From positions 1-64,000 of the forward strand of contig NZ_JACJDV010000013.1 of the NCBI RefSeq assembly GCF_014163735.1: 64,000 nt of DNA, in the 5' to 3' direction. This DNA comes from Shewanella sp. SR44-3 (GTDB lineage Bacteria; Pseudomonadota; Gammaproteobacteria; Enterobacterales; Shewanellaceae). Numbering within the stretch: the first letter of the stretch is position 1; the number at the start of each line of letters is the position of its first letter. Shown here piece by piece: positions 28,502 to 37,911 of the stretch. The notes under the pieces were generated by a model. It worked only from the letters and a program-made list of their open reading frames with translations. It had not been told where the DNA came from and searched no databases. A program made the translations under genes and the position numbers.

Positions 28502-31093
28502 CTAGTTAGCGACTAGGCTAAGCAGTTTACCAGGTACATAAATCACTTTGCGAACCGTTAAGCCCTCAAGGTGTTTTTGCACGTGTTCATCATCTAAGCC
28601 AAGTTGTTCAACGGCTTCTTTAGTGATATCTGCAGCCACTGTGATTTTAGCGCGAACTTTACCGTTCACTTGCACCACAATCAGCTTGCTGTCTTCAACT
28701 AGCGCCGCTTCATCGACGTCTGGCCAGCGGCTGTCTTCGATGTTGCTAGCGTTACCCAATTCATTCCACAGGGTAAAGCTCATGTGCGGGATGATAGGGT
28801 ATAGCAAACGCGTCACTGCGCTTAAGGCTTCAGCCAGTAAAGCACGGTCTTGGGCGCTGTCTTGTGGCGCTTTAGATAAATGATTCATCAGCTCCATCAC
28901 AGCAGCAACGGCGGTGTTGAACATCTGACGACGGCCTATGTCATCGCTGACTTTGGCAATTGTCTTATGCAGCTCACGGCGCAGGGCTTTTTGAGATGAG
29001 CTTAACTTGCTTAGCTCTAATGCTTCAGTTGGGCCAGCGGCAACATGGTCACTGGCAAGTTTCCACAGACGCTTAATGAATCTGTGAGCGCCTTCAACGC
29101 CAGACTCTTGCCACTCGAGCGTTAGCTCAGGAGGGGATGCGAACATCATAAATAGACGCACGGTATCGGCGCCGTATTTTTCCACCATGGTTTGTGGGTC
29201 TATGCCGTTGTTTTTCGACTTAGACATTTTGCACATACCTGTATAGGTAAGCTCATTGCCTTGGCTGTCTACCGCTTTGACTACGCGGCCTTTATCGTCT
29301 TTTTCAACAATGTCAGCTTCCAATGGTGATACCCATACGCGGGCGCCTTTTTCATTGGTGTAGTAATACGCATCGGCAAGCACCATGCCTTGAGTCAATA
29401 GACGTTTGGCTGGCTCGTTTGAGTTCACAAGTCCCGCATCACGGAGTAACTTGTGGAAAAAACGGAAGTAAAGCAAATGCATACAAGCATGTTCTATGCC
29501 GCCAATGTACTGATCTACCGGTAACCAGTAGTTAGCCTTGGCGGGATCTAACATCTCATCAGCATGGGGGCTACAGTAACGGGCGTAATACCAAGATGAC
29601 TCCATAAAGGTATCGAAGGTATCGGTTTCACGAAACGCTGGCTTGCCGTCAACCGTGGTCTCAGCCCAAGCTTTATCAGCTTTGATTGGGCTTTGAATCC
29701 CGTCCATCTTCACATCTTCTGGCAGTATGACTGGCAGTTGATCTTCAGGGGTTGGCATCACAGTGCCATCGGCCAAGGTCACCATAGGAATGGGCGCGCC
29801 CCAGTAACGTTGACGAGAAACGCCCCAGTCACGTAGACGGTAATTCACTTGGCGCTTGCCTTTGCCTTCAGCGGTTAAGCGGGCGTCAATGGCATCGAAA
29901 GCGGCTTGGAATTCAAGGCCATCAAGCTCAGGGAAAGTAGCGCCTGAGTTAAATAGCATGCCTTTTTCTGTGTAAGCTTCTTTGCTGATATCCACATCGC
30001 CATCAACAGGCTTGATGACAGCTTGCATTTCAAGGCCATAAGCCTTGGCAAATTCATAGTCACGTTGATCGTGGGCAGGGACTGACATTACAGCGCCAGT
30101 GCCATAATTCATCAGCACAAAGTTTGCGACCCAAATTGGCACTAATTTGCCAGAAATAGGGTGCACGGCTTCAAGGCCGGTGGCTACGCCTTTTTTCTCC
30201 ATCGAGGCCATGGCGGCTTCTGTGGTATCAGCGTTTTTACACTCTTCGATAAAGGCGGCTAACCCAGGGTTAGTGCTAGCGGCTTGCTCGGCTAAGGGGT
30301 GACCTGCAGCAATGGCCACATAGGTTACGCCCATTAAAGTATCGGGGCGTGTGGTGTAGATATCGAAGCTTTGTTCGCTATCTTTGACCTTAAAGGTCAT
30401 TTCTATGCCTTCGCTGCGACCTATCCAGTTACGCTGCATGGCTTTAACTTGCTCAGGCCAGCCGTCTAAGGTGTCGATATCGTTAAGCAATTCTTCGGCG
30501 TAGTCGGTGATTTTAATGAACCACTGCGGAATTTCTTTTTGGATAACAGGGGTGTCACAGCGCCAGCAGCAACCGTCTTGTACTTGCTCGTTGGCCAGCA
30601 CGGTTTCATCGTGTGGACACCAGTTAACTGAGGCAGTCTTCTTGTAAACCATGCCTTTATCAAATAGCTTGGTGAAGAACCATTGTTCCCAGCGGTAGTA
30701 CTCAGGGGTACAAGTGGCGATTTCACGGCTCCAATCGTAACCAAAGCCTAATAACTTAAGCTGGTTCTTCATGTAGTCGATGTTTTCGTAAGTCCACGGA
30801 GCTGGTGAGGTGTTGTTATTGATTGCTGCGTTTTCTGCAGGCAGACCAAATGAGTCCCAACCAATTGGCTGTAAAACATTTTTACCTTGCAGACGCTGGT
30901 AACGCGCTACCACATCGCCTATGGTGTAGTTACGGACATGGCCCATGTGAAGTCGACCTGATGGATAAGGAAACATAGAGAGGCAATAAAACTTCTCTTT
31001 GCTTTCATCTTCAGTGACTTCAAATGTTTTGTGTTCTTGCCAGTGCTTCTGCACTAGCGCTTCAATTTCTGAGGGATTATATAGCTCTTGCAT
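28502..31093 (-). CDS. leuS: Leucyl-tRNA synthetase
   Basis: 863 residues. The class I HIGH motif appears as [19 protein letters not shown] and the KMSKS loop as [13 protein letters not shown]. The editing domain lies between (~220-420, with [12 protein letters not shown]). The zinc-binding region carries [13 protein letters not shown] with nearby C-x-C pairs. The frame extends 9 codons upstream, but ATG 31093 gives the conserved [11 protein letters not shown] start. It charges tRNA-Leu in the cytosol. Confidence 0.98.
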   Translation of the reverse strand: MQELYNPSEIEALVQKHWQEHKTFEVTEDESKEKFYCLSMFPYPSGRLHMGHVRNYTIGDVVARYQRLQGKNVLQPIGWDSFGLPAENAAINNNTSPAPWTYENIDYMKNQLKLLGFGYDWSREIATCTPEYYRWEQWFFTKLFDKGMVYKKTASVNWCPHDETVLANEQVQDGCCWRCDTPVIQKEIPQWFIKITDYAEELLNDIDTLDGWPEQVKAMQRNWIGRSEGIEMTFKVKDSEQSFDIYTTRPDTLMGVTYVAIAAGHPLAEQAASTNPGLAAFIEECKNADTTEAAMASMEKKGVATGLEAVHPISGKLVPIWVANFVLMNYGTGAVMSVPAHDQRDYEFAKAYGLEMQAVIKPVDGDVDISKEAYTEKGMLFNSGATFPELDGLEFQAAFDAIDARLTAEGKGKRQVNYRLRDWGVSRQRYWGAPIPMVTLADGTVMPTPEDQLPVILPEDVKMDGIQSPIKADKAWAETTVDGKPAFRETDTFDTFMESSWYYARYCSPHADEMLDPAKANYWLPVDQYIGGIEHACMHLLYFRFFHKLLRDAGLVNSNEPAKRLLTQGMVLADAYYYTNEKGARVWVSPLEADIVEKDDKGRVVKAVDSQGNELTYTGMCKMSKSKNNGIDPQTMVEKYGADTVRLFMMFASPPELTLEWQESGVEGAHRFIKRLWKLASDHVAAGPTEALELSKLSSSQKALRRELHKTIAKVSDDIGRRQMFNTAVAAVMELMNHLSKAPQDSAQDRALLAEALSAVTRLLYPIIPHMSFTLWNELGNASNIEDSRWPDVDEAALVEDSKLIVVQVNGKVRAKITVAADITKEAVEQLGLDDEHVQKHLEGLTVRKVIYVPGKLLSLVAN

Positions 31094-31246
31094 TAATCTA
31101 TTTCCGGCCATGCCGCCCATTGTTTGATCTGAATGTGATCTATGTTTGGTCTAAGTTTGATCTAACGCTCAAAAGCGCGATTAAGATCCACATAGAATAA
31201 ACTAGAAGTGATGCATTAAAAAGGTTCCAGTGAAGGAGTATTACCT

Positions 31247-31747
31247 ATGAGTGGAAGAAGTACAGCGTTACTCGCACTATATCAGGCACTTATTGAACAA
31301 GTAAAACTGCAATATAAAGAAGAAGATTCGCCTACAATCAAGGTCTTATATCAGTCAATATTGAAAAGTAAGCAGTACCTCCTGCTTAAATCACAGGCTG
31401 ATGAGACTGAAATTGCATTAGTGGAAGAATTTTTAAAACGTGATATTGCCAGCTTCTTGAAGGAGCAAAACGCTGATAGCTTGAGCCACAGTCCGACTAT
31501 GATAGCGATTGAGAACACATTTTGGCATTGGCTTAACGAAATTACTGACAAAAGTCAGGTGGAATGGCACGAATTAAGCCAAGATTTTAAACACCATGGC
31601 TGTTACCAAAGTGGTGAAATTATCAGCCAAGGGCGCATGGTGTGCACTGAATGTGAGCATGAAATGCTAATAGAGTTTCCAAGCGTTATCAGTGATTGCC
31701 CTACGTGTGACAATAATGAATTTACCCGCGAGGCATTTTTGCCTTAA
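31247..31747 (+). CDS. YbeL-like zinc-ribbon protein (DUF1451)
   Basis: 166 residues: a helical N-terminal part and a C-terminal zinc ribbon with CTECEHEML and CPTCDNN cysteine pairs. It matches the DUF1451/YbeL family, whose E. coli member also lies beside leuS-lptE, so gene order supports the call. Function is unknown. The ATG has a GAAGGAG site. It is divergent from leuS and ends in its own terminator. Confidence 0.85.
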   Translation: MSGRSTALLALYQALIEQVKLQYKEEDSPTIKVLYQSILKSKQYLLLKSQADETEIALVEEFLKRDIASFLKEQNADSLSHSPTMIAIENTFWHWLNEITDKSQVEWHELSQDFKHHGCYQSGEIISQGRMVCTECEHEMLIEFPSVISDCPTCDNNEFTREAFLP

Positions 31748-31774
31748 TGCCTAAGTCAATTTAACCACTAGATT

Positions 31775-31808
31775 TAGCCGTAGGCCTTGTCCTGCGGCTA
31801 TTTTTTTT
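31775..31808 (+). terminator. Intrinsic terminator after the zinc-ribbon gene
   Basis: TAGCCGTAGG pairs with CCTGCGGCTA (one G-U pair), followed by eight T. It overlaps the stop codon of the convergent histidine kinase gene. Confidence 0.9.
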
Positions 31809-33261
31809 GGTTATTAATGATGGGCAAATTAAGACTAAACACTAAGCTGTGCTTTGAGGTTTTATTAAAACTAAAATCGAAGTTATTCGCCTTGGCTATC
31901 TTGTCTACTATGCTAAGCCCTAATCCATGTCTATCGGGATTACTGCGCGAGGTTTCTAATTGATATAAAGGCATAGTTAATTTTTCTAAGTCTTCGTCGC
32001 TTAAATTTGCAGTCAGTTGGTTTTCTATCTCTATGCATACGCTCAGCCCTGGTGTTTGTTCAGGCTTAAGGCGAATGAAAACCTCTGAATCATCAGGACT
32101 ATAGAATAAGGCGTTATCAATCAAATTACTTAAAATACAGTGAATAGAAAAAGCATCGAGTTTGATTGTTGCGGTTGTGAGTTCATCCTGGATGATAAGG
32201 CGATGTTGAGCGCTCGGATGCTTATTCAATTGCTCTTTAATAATTTGTTCTATGCTTGCTCGTAGGTTTACTGTCTGAGGTGCAATAGATAATGCGCCTG
32301 CTGCGGCTTGTTGCAGTAATAGCAGCTTACTGACAATATTTTTCATCTTCAAACTAATGCTGAGCACATCTTGCTTGTAAGTCGTGCTAATACGCACATC
32401 ATTCGGGTAGCGAATGTGCATCTCTGAGAGATTGATTAACTCTGAAATAGGCGTTTTGAGTTCATGGGCGATATCAGCTGTGATGCGTTTTTCATTGAGC
32501 AAATGCTGCTGGTTGAGTCTAGTGAAGCGATTCAGTTCATTTTTTATGGGTTCTATTTCGATAAACTCATCGTCATCGACACTAAATGGAGTTAGGTCAT
32601 CCTTAATATTGGCCGATTTTAGTTGCTGGTTGAGCTCGTTCAATGGTCTTAGACCCGCATCAATCACCTTCATCATCAATAACCGCATTAGCACTATCAT
32701 GGCGACGAGCCCTAAAGCCATGCTGGTATCGATAATGATCAAAATATTAGACAACTCCTCTTTAGATACCGCTAATGTCAGCTGCATCGGCATTAAGTTG
32801 GCTAACTTGTCTTTGTCTTCGTCTTGGGGGATTTGGGGGGTGAATGTCGACACTATGGCGCGGCCGCTGCGGCCATCGGGTAGGGTAATATTGTAAAATT
32901 CAGTTGTATTAAGGGCTTGTGCAGGCTTTATTAAGCTGGCGTCTTTAAATTTAAGCAGGGAGTCGGAGCGCTCAAATTCTTTGCCGTCCTGCCATAGTTG
33001 AAAGTATTCGCCATCTGCAGGCAAGGAGAATTCCGGCATAAACTCATCGGCAAAATCAAACTCCACTTGGGATTGGCTTGGATTTGTGACTTTAACCAGT
33101 GTCTTGAGATAATTGGCTTTATTGGTTAACGCACTGTCAAATTCTTTATCAATCCAATTATCTATATTAATGTCTATGGCTAAAAAAACGATGACAACTA
33201 TGGCTGATACCGAATAAGTCATAGTGTTGACTAAGGTGTTTTTTATGGATTTTATCGTCAT
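31798..33261 (-). CDS. Sensor histidine kinase, intact paralogue
   Basis: 487 residues. Membrane helix ~15-32, a periplasmic sensor domain ~33-170 (contains LPDGRSGRAIVSTFTPQ), a second helix ~172-197 and a HAMP-like linker. DHp follows with phospho-acceptor H266 in ADIAHELKTPISEL, then HATPase with N-box LSNLIDNALFYSP and G-box RHGLGLSIVDKIA. It is the last gene of the eptA-dgkA-regulator-kinase-kinase operon and is clearly paralogous to the broken kinase just upstream. Likely role: sensing the envelope state and signalling to the response regulator at 34804-35478. The signal is unknown. Confidence 0.93.
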   Translation of the reverse strand: MTIKSIKNTLVNTMTYSVSAIVVIVFLAIDINIDNWIDKEFDSALTNKANYLKTLVKVTNPSQSQVEFDFADEFMPEFSLPADGEYFQLWQDGKEFERSDSLLKFKDASLIKPAQALNTTEFYNITLPDGRSGRAIVSTFTPQIPQDEDKDKLANLMPMQLTLAVSKEELSNILIIIDTSMALGLVAMIVLMRLLMMKVIDAGLRPLNELNQQLKSANIKDDLTPFSVDDDEFIEIEPIKNELNRFTRLNQQHLLNEKRITADIAHELKTPISELINLSEMHIRYPNDVRISTTYKQDVLSISLKMKNIVSKLLLLQQAAAGALSIAPQTVNLRASIEQIIKEQLNKHPSAQHRLIIQDELTTATIKLDAFSIHCILSNLIDNALFYSPDDSEVFIRLKPEQTPGLSVCIEIENQLTANLSDEDLEKLTMPLYQLETSRSNPDRHGLGLSIVDKIAKANNFDFSFNKTSKHSLVFSLNLPIINNQKK

Positions 33262-33321
33262 CTTTGACTCGTTAGCCTTTTACTATGCTGTTGTTAATAT
33301 TGCGAAGAGCCTCGCCAGCCA

Positions 33322-34801
33322 TTATTGATGCGGGAGAGTCAGCATAAAACGTATTTTCAGCTCAGATACTTTCATGAAATTAAAAGAAAATCCATTGCTA
33401 CGGGCAATATTCTCAACAATGGATAAACCCAGCCCATGGCGGTTGGGATTGGTACGAGATTCATCTATTTGAAACAGGGGTTTAGTGAGATTATCAAGAT
33501 CTCCTTGGCTGATATTGTGATTCAACTCATTGGTTATCGCGATACAAATATTGTTCAGGGGATCATTGTACATAGTGAGGCTAATGGCTGAAGCTACTGG
33601 GCTGTAGTAGAGGGCATTATCCAATAAATTACTGAAAATGGTATTTAGCGAAAAGGCGTCTGCCCGGTATTGGCTGGGAGATATGTTGTGGTTAATCGTG
33701 ATTCTTTGCGCTGCATCCGGGTATTTAGGCTGCAAACTTTTAATGTTGAGAGCTAATAACTCTGGCAGTTCAAGGCTGACCTTATTAAGGAAAAGGGTAT
33801 CGGCCGATGCCCTTTGCAGTAAAAGTAAGCCATTGATTATGTCTTTCATTTTAATGCTGATGTCGAGCACATCTTTTTGATAAAATTGACTAATTCTATT
33901 GTCATCTGGATAGCGAATTCGCATTTCGCTTAAATTGATTAATTCTGTCAGCGGGGTTTTTAATTCATGGGCTATGTCTGCGGTAATGCGTTTTTCTTTG
34001 TCTAAATGTTGTTGATTGAGTTTAATGAAATTATTGAGTTCAGCTTTAATCAGTAACAGTTCTTCAGTCTCATTATCATCTTGTGGAAAAGGTGCCAGTT
34101 GCCCCTTAGCATCGAGGGTTTTTAGGTGTTGATTGAGCTTATTCATCGGCGCAAAGCCTAGCTCTATGATATGGACAACTAATAAACGCACTAAGATGAG
34201 CATAAATACTAAGCCTAGCTGTATAACGACTTCCACCCTATCAAACAGTTCATCTAACTCTTCTATGGGGATCACTATGCTTAAGGTTAATATTTTGGGC
34301 GAATGGCCCGAGTCGAGTAAATAAGTATTGGCTTGAGGGACGCTAAAGCGAGAAACAATCGCTCGCCCGGCTCGGCCATCGGGTAATACAGTGTGAAAGG
34401 TTTTCACCGTGTTATTGACCAGTTGGGGATGGATAAGCTGATGACTTGAAAATGCGCTCATCGAAGCTGAACTGAGTTTGAGGGTTTGATTTTCCCAAAT
34501 TTGAATGTATTCATCGGATGAAAGATAGGGCGCAATGAAAATACGGCGCAATGAAAATACGGCCTATTAATCCGAGTTTAAAATCTGATGTGCTAACGGC
34601 GCTAGGAAGCGATGTAAGTTCTCCTTTTGCAGAAATAATGCTCTGAGTTAATTCTATCGACTTAGCCATTAAGCCTGCATCAACCTCGTCTTCACTCCAT
34701 GAATCTATGCTGTCTAATGTGATAAAAATAGTGATAACAATGCAAAAAACGGAAAATGTCATGGCGTTTATTAATTGTTGTTTTATTGATTTCACAACCA
34801 A
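33322..34801 (-). pseudogene. Sensor histidine kinase frameshifted by a 16-bp tandem duplication
   Basis: Two frames together make one kinase. The N-terminal frame starts at 34801 (MVVKSIKQQLINAMTFSVFC) and reads to ...GRIFIAPY, then goes off frame. The second frame resumes at RRIFIAPYLSSDEYIQIWEN and continues to the end with ADIAHELKTPLTEL, LDNALYYSP and RHGLGLSIVENIA. The overlap IFIAPY is encoded twice because of the duplication at 34529-34560. Removing 16 bp from 1480 leaves 1464 bp, or 487 codons plus stop, the exact length of the neighbouring paralogue. All domains are otherwise intact, so the lesion looks recent and reversible. As written, the product is a ~96-residue membrane stub. 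Confidence 0.93.
34529..34560. repeat. 16-bp perfect tandem duplication in the kinase gene
   Basis: GGCGCAATGAAAATAC occurs twice without a spacer, followed by GGC, the start of a third unit. It adds 16 bases (+1 frame) to the kinase reading frame. Confidence 0.98.
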
Positions 34802-34803
34802 AA

Positions 34804-35478
34804 CTAGCAGGCTCCAATAAAGTAGCCAAAACCACGTTTGTTTTTAATCGGCAAGGTGCCGCCCAGCAATTTAGCTTTTTTACGTATTGCCGATAAATGC
34901 GCTTCTATGGTGTTTTTTGATAATAGATCATAGCTGCCCACGACGGCTTCACTGATTTGTTCTGGGTTGAGAACTTGATCTTGATTGCTGAAAAGATACT
35001 CAAGTATTTTGTATTCATTCTTGGTTAATTCTATGATTTTTCCTTGGTAGGAAAAGGTTTTTCTAGTGGGATCTAGCTCAAACTCTTCCACCACAATATG
35101 AGAGCTAACTTGGGTCAATTGTCCGCGGCGAGTAAGGGCAATAAGCCTTGCGTGCAGCTCATCAAAGGAAAAAGGCTTACCTAAGTAGTCATCGGCGCCG
35201 GCGAGCAAGCCGTTGACTCTGTCTTCGGTTTGCGACTTGGCAGACAAGATGATGACTTTGGCTTGGTTGCCTAGCTGCCTGATACTTTTAAGTATGCTAA
35301 TGCCATCAACGCTGGGCAACATAAGATCAAGAATAATGACATCATAATGATTGGTCAGCGCCATGCTGAGGCCGTGGGCGCCATCGCCAGTATCATCTAT
35401 GGTAAAACCTAAGTGATCTAAGCCGACTTTCAATCCACGTCTAAGTGGCTCAGAATCTTCAATCAAAAGTACTTTCAA
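34804..35478 (-). CDS. OmpR/PhoB-family response regulator (PmrA-like context)
   Basis: 224 residues. Receiver domain 1-118 with acidic pocket E7-D8, phospho-acceptor D51 (VIILDLMLPSVDG) and LGKPFSFDEL. The winged-helix output domain (~130-222) has LTKNEYKILEYLFSN and IEAHLSAIRKK. It should bind promoters for lipid A modification genes. It lies between dgkA and the two kinases, with the kinase start 2 bp after its stop. The PmrA/BasR parallel rests on the neighbouring eptA, not on a specific motif. Confidence 0.93.
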   Translation of the reverse strand: MKVLLIEDSEPLRRGLKVGLDHLGFTIDDTGDGAHGLSMALTNHYDVIILDLMLPSVDGISILKSIRQLGNQAKVIILSAKSQTEDRVNGLLAGADDYLGKPFSFDELHARLIALTRRGQLTQVSSHIVVEEFELDPTRKTFSYQGKIIELTKNEYKILEYLFSNQDQVLNPEQISEAVVGSYDLLSKNTIEAHLSAIRKKAKLLGGTLPIKNKRGFGYFIGAC

Positions 35479-35577
35479 GATGTGACCTTATTTAATGTTT
35501 ACTGCGACTAAGTTGCTCAATGATGAGCATATACATTTTGTTAATCACACTTCTCTGGCAAGTGCTTTGTGATGCGA

Positions 35578-35955
35578 TCATTGCCAAAGAATAGCAGCCC
35601 AAAGTAGAGTGGTCAGAGCCATACTGATCAGTACTAAGCTTGAACCTATGTCTTTTGCTAAGCCTGACATTGGGTGATGGGCTAGACTAACTCTGTCTAT
35701 TACCACTTCAATAGCTGTGTTTACAAGTTCAGCAAATAGCACAAACAAGAGGCTGGCCACTAAAATTAGCGAATGGCTTAAGCTGATATCAAGGTAAAAA
35801 GCCAAGATAGATAATGGAATAAACAGCATTAATTCTTGTTGAAACGCGGCTTCATTTTTAACCATCCATTTAAGGCCATTAAAACTGTGCACGCAGGTAT
35901 AAAGTACCCGTGTTATTCCGGTGCGCTTAACAACTAAAGTTTGGCTGTTAGACAT
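35578..35955 (-). CDS. dgkA: Diacylglycerol kinase DgkA
   Basis: 125 residues with three membrane helices and the family motif FAELVNTAIEVVIDR. It phosphorylates diacylglycerol in the inner membrane. Phosphoethanolamine transfer to lipid A leaves diacylglycerol as a by-product. The position directly after eptA (25 bp) therefore makes sense, and recalls the mcr-dgkA pairing in Aeromonas and Shewanella. Confidence 0.95.
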   Translation of the reverse strand: MSNSQTLVVKRTGITRVLYTCVHSFNGLKWMVKNEAAFQQELMLFIPLSILAFYLDISLSHSLILVASLLFVLFAELVNTAIEVVIDRVSLAHHPMSGLAKDIGSSLVLISMALTTLLWAAILWQ

Positions 35956-35980
35956 GATTGTTCCTTTTTTTATAGGTGAC

Positions 35981-37660
35981 TTAAGCAGCTTTACAGCTGT
36001 TGATAATGTCGAGTTCAGGTTTCTTAACTTGAGTCTTCACCCCGTACAAGCCCAATAAACTATGGAATAGATTGTCGTGGGAGAATTGTCCTTGGGCTGC
36101 TTTAGTCTTCAGGCAAACCTGGTCAATGCCATAGCTTTGGCTAAATCCTTCATCTAACCAAAGAAACCAAGGCACTTTAGTTTGCTCATCAGGGGCAAAG
36201 CTGTAGGGGGTGCCATGAAGGTACAGGCCATTTTCACCTAAAGATTCACCATGATCTGAGATGTACATTAAAGCCACATCGTACTCTTGGTTTTTTTCTT
36301 TCAGTAGGGCTATGGTGCTTGCTAATACATAATCTGTGTAGGCCAAGGTGTTGTCATAGACATTGATGATCTCTTCATCAGTGCAGTTTTCAATATCACT
36401 TTGGCGACAAGCGGGCTTAAAGCGCTCCATATCATCTGGGTAACGCTGCCAATAGGTTGGGCCGTGGCTGCCTATGGTATGCAGTGCGATAAGCTTATTC
36501 GCACCATCTGAGACCAGCTGTTGTTTTAATAGTTCCACTAAAGCCATGTCATAGCAGGTATTGCCATTGCATAAGCTATTGTCTTTGCTAGGGCTAATAG
36601 TCTGAGAGGTTAAGCGTTTGGCTACCTCTTTATCACCGCCATCATTTTCAATCCACACTATGTTAGTGCCTGTTTTTGCAATGATATCTAAAACATTATC
36701 TTGGGCATCGGCACGATCTCTTTGATAACTATCTTTGCCTAAGTTAGAGAACATACAAGGCAAAGAATGCGCCGTTGCTGTGCCGCAAGAAGACACATTT
36801 TGAAATGAAATCATGCCTAAGTCTTGGGTGTAGGGATTGGTGTTACGGCCATAACCGTTATAGGCCATGTTTTGTGCCCTGGCGGTTTCACCCACAACCA
36901 GTACGACTAATTTAGGCTTTTTTGACTGACCTGGGATAAGTGCTGCATCGGCGCCTAGAACGTTATAGCTTAATGGCGTGGTGAAATATTTCTGTTTTAT
37001 GTACTTCACTGAGTTCACTACGTGAGCAGGGATAATCATCTTGGTGAGGTATTTATTATTACGGCCAACTGAGGCGTAATCTTTATAGAAAAATGCCGCC
37101 ACTAAAGCAATAAGGGCTAGTGCTGTTAAGATCAGCAAACTACGAGCTAGCAGGCCATGTAGCCAACTCTTGGCAGGTTTAAGGTTGATTTTAGCGATTA
37201 GCAATGAAGGCAGCAGGCCAAACAATACTAGGTAACCGATTGAAGATAGACTTAAATAGGAGTGGGCTTCGGCGCTATTGGTTTCAAAAATATTTTCTAT
37301 CATGGCGCTATCAAACATGACGTTATAGCTAAGCGTGGCATACATAGCCATGGCTGAAGTCATAGTGATGATAATCAATACAGGTTTATAAAGGTATTTA
37401 ATGGTCAGTAAAGAAAATACCAATAAGAAACAGCCAAACAATAATAATGCGGCCGAGGCAATAAAAAGGTTGTGACCCTCGGCTGCAAGCTCTGCTATTT
37501 TACGCAGCACAGGGAAATTCAATACCAATGCATAGAAAACCGATAAGGCGATAATAAAGTGAGTTGGACTCATTGCCAGTGACGGTAAGGCAAACTTGGG
37601 CAACTTCACAAATGGCAAGCTGAGGGGGACGCGGTATGATACAGGCTGGGAAGTTCTCAC
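35981..37660 (-). CDS. eptA: Lipid A phosphoethanolamine transferase (EptA/MCR family)
   Basis: 559 residues. Five membrane helices (~32-190) precede a periplasmic sulfatase-fold domain. Zinc and active-site residues are present: E258 (VVGETARAQN), nucleophile T296 in SCGTATAHSLPCMFS, and D469-H470 in ISDHGES. H394/H399 (HTIGSHGP) and H482 (YLHGTPY) sit in substrate positions. The paired cysteines typical of MCR enzymes are visible (C292/C302). It moves phosphoethanolamine from phosphatidylethanolamine to lipid A, lowering surface charge and polymyxin binding. Heads the operon with dgkA and the two-component genes. Confidence 0.95.
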   Translation of the reverse strand: MRTSQPVSYRVPLSLPFVKLPKFALPSLAMSPTHFIIALSVFYALVLNFPVLRKIAELAAEGHNLFIASAALLLFGCFLLVFSLLTIKYLYKPVLIIITMTSAMAMYATLSYNVMFDSAMIENIFETNSAEAHSYLSLSSIGYLVLFGLLPSLLIAKINLKPAKSWLHGLLARSLLILTALALIALVAAFFYKDYASVGRNNKYLTKMIIPAHVVNSVKYIKQKYFTTPLSYNVLGADAALIPGQSKKPKLVVLVVGETARAQNMAYNGYGRNTNPYTQDLGMISFQNVSSCGTATAHSLPCMFSNLGKDSYQRDRADAQDNVLDIIAKTGTNIVWIENDGGDKEVAKRLTSQTISPSKDNSLCNGNTCYDMALVELLKQQLVSDGANKLIALHTIGSHGPTYWQRYPDDMERFKPACRQSDIENCTDEEIINVYDNTLAYTDYVLASTIALLKEKNQEYDVALMYISDHGESLGENGLYLHGTPYSFAPDEQTKVPWFLWLDEGFSQSYGIDQVCLKTKAAQGQFSHDNLFHSLLGLYGVKTQVKKPELDIINSCKAA

Positions 37661-37788
37661 AATAAATCTCGTCTTGGTACAGAATGAGCGAAATTTAGCA
37701 GTGAAAACTTAAGGATTACTGAAGATATACTGAATCTTAACTGTAGAGTTTGCTGGATGTTACTTTAATGGCCTTAAACACAAAATAA

Positions 37789-37818
37789 CAATGCCAGTCA
37801 GATCACTGACTGGCATTG
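37789..37818 (-). terminator. Intrinsic terminator of the M13 peptidase gene
   Basis: CAATGCCAGTCA pairs with TGACTGGCATTG (12 bp) around a 6-base loop. On the minus strand it is followed by TTATTTTG. Confidence 0.85.
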
Positions 37819-37911
37819 TGGCTAAAGCTTACTGTGCTGGCTTGCTAAATGTATCTAAACCAGCATCTAAGTCTAGAATTAAATTAACGCTTATTAAGCG
37901 GACTTAACAGC

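Noticed and set aside
31094..31120. Upstream extension of leuS
   Set aside because: [11 protein letters not shown] is the conserved start. The nine extra codons have no family support.
33322..34551. Treating the second kinase frame as a separate complete kinase starting MRRIFIAPY
   Set aside because: It lacks the first membrane helix and part of the sensor domain. The IFIAPY overlap caused by the 16-bp duplication shows it is the rest of one broken gene.
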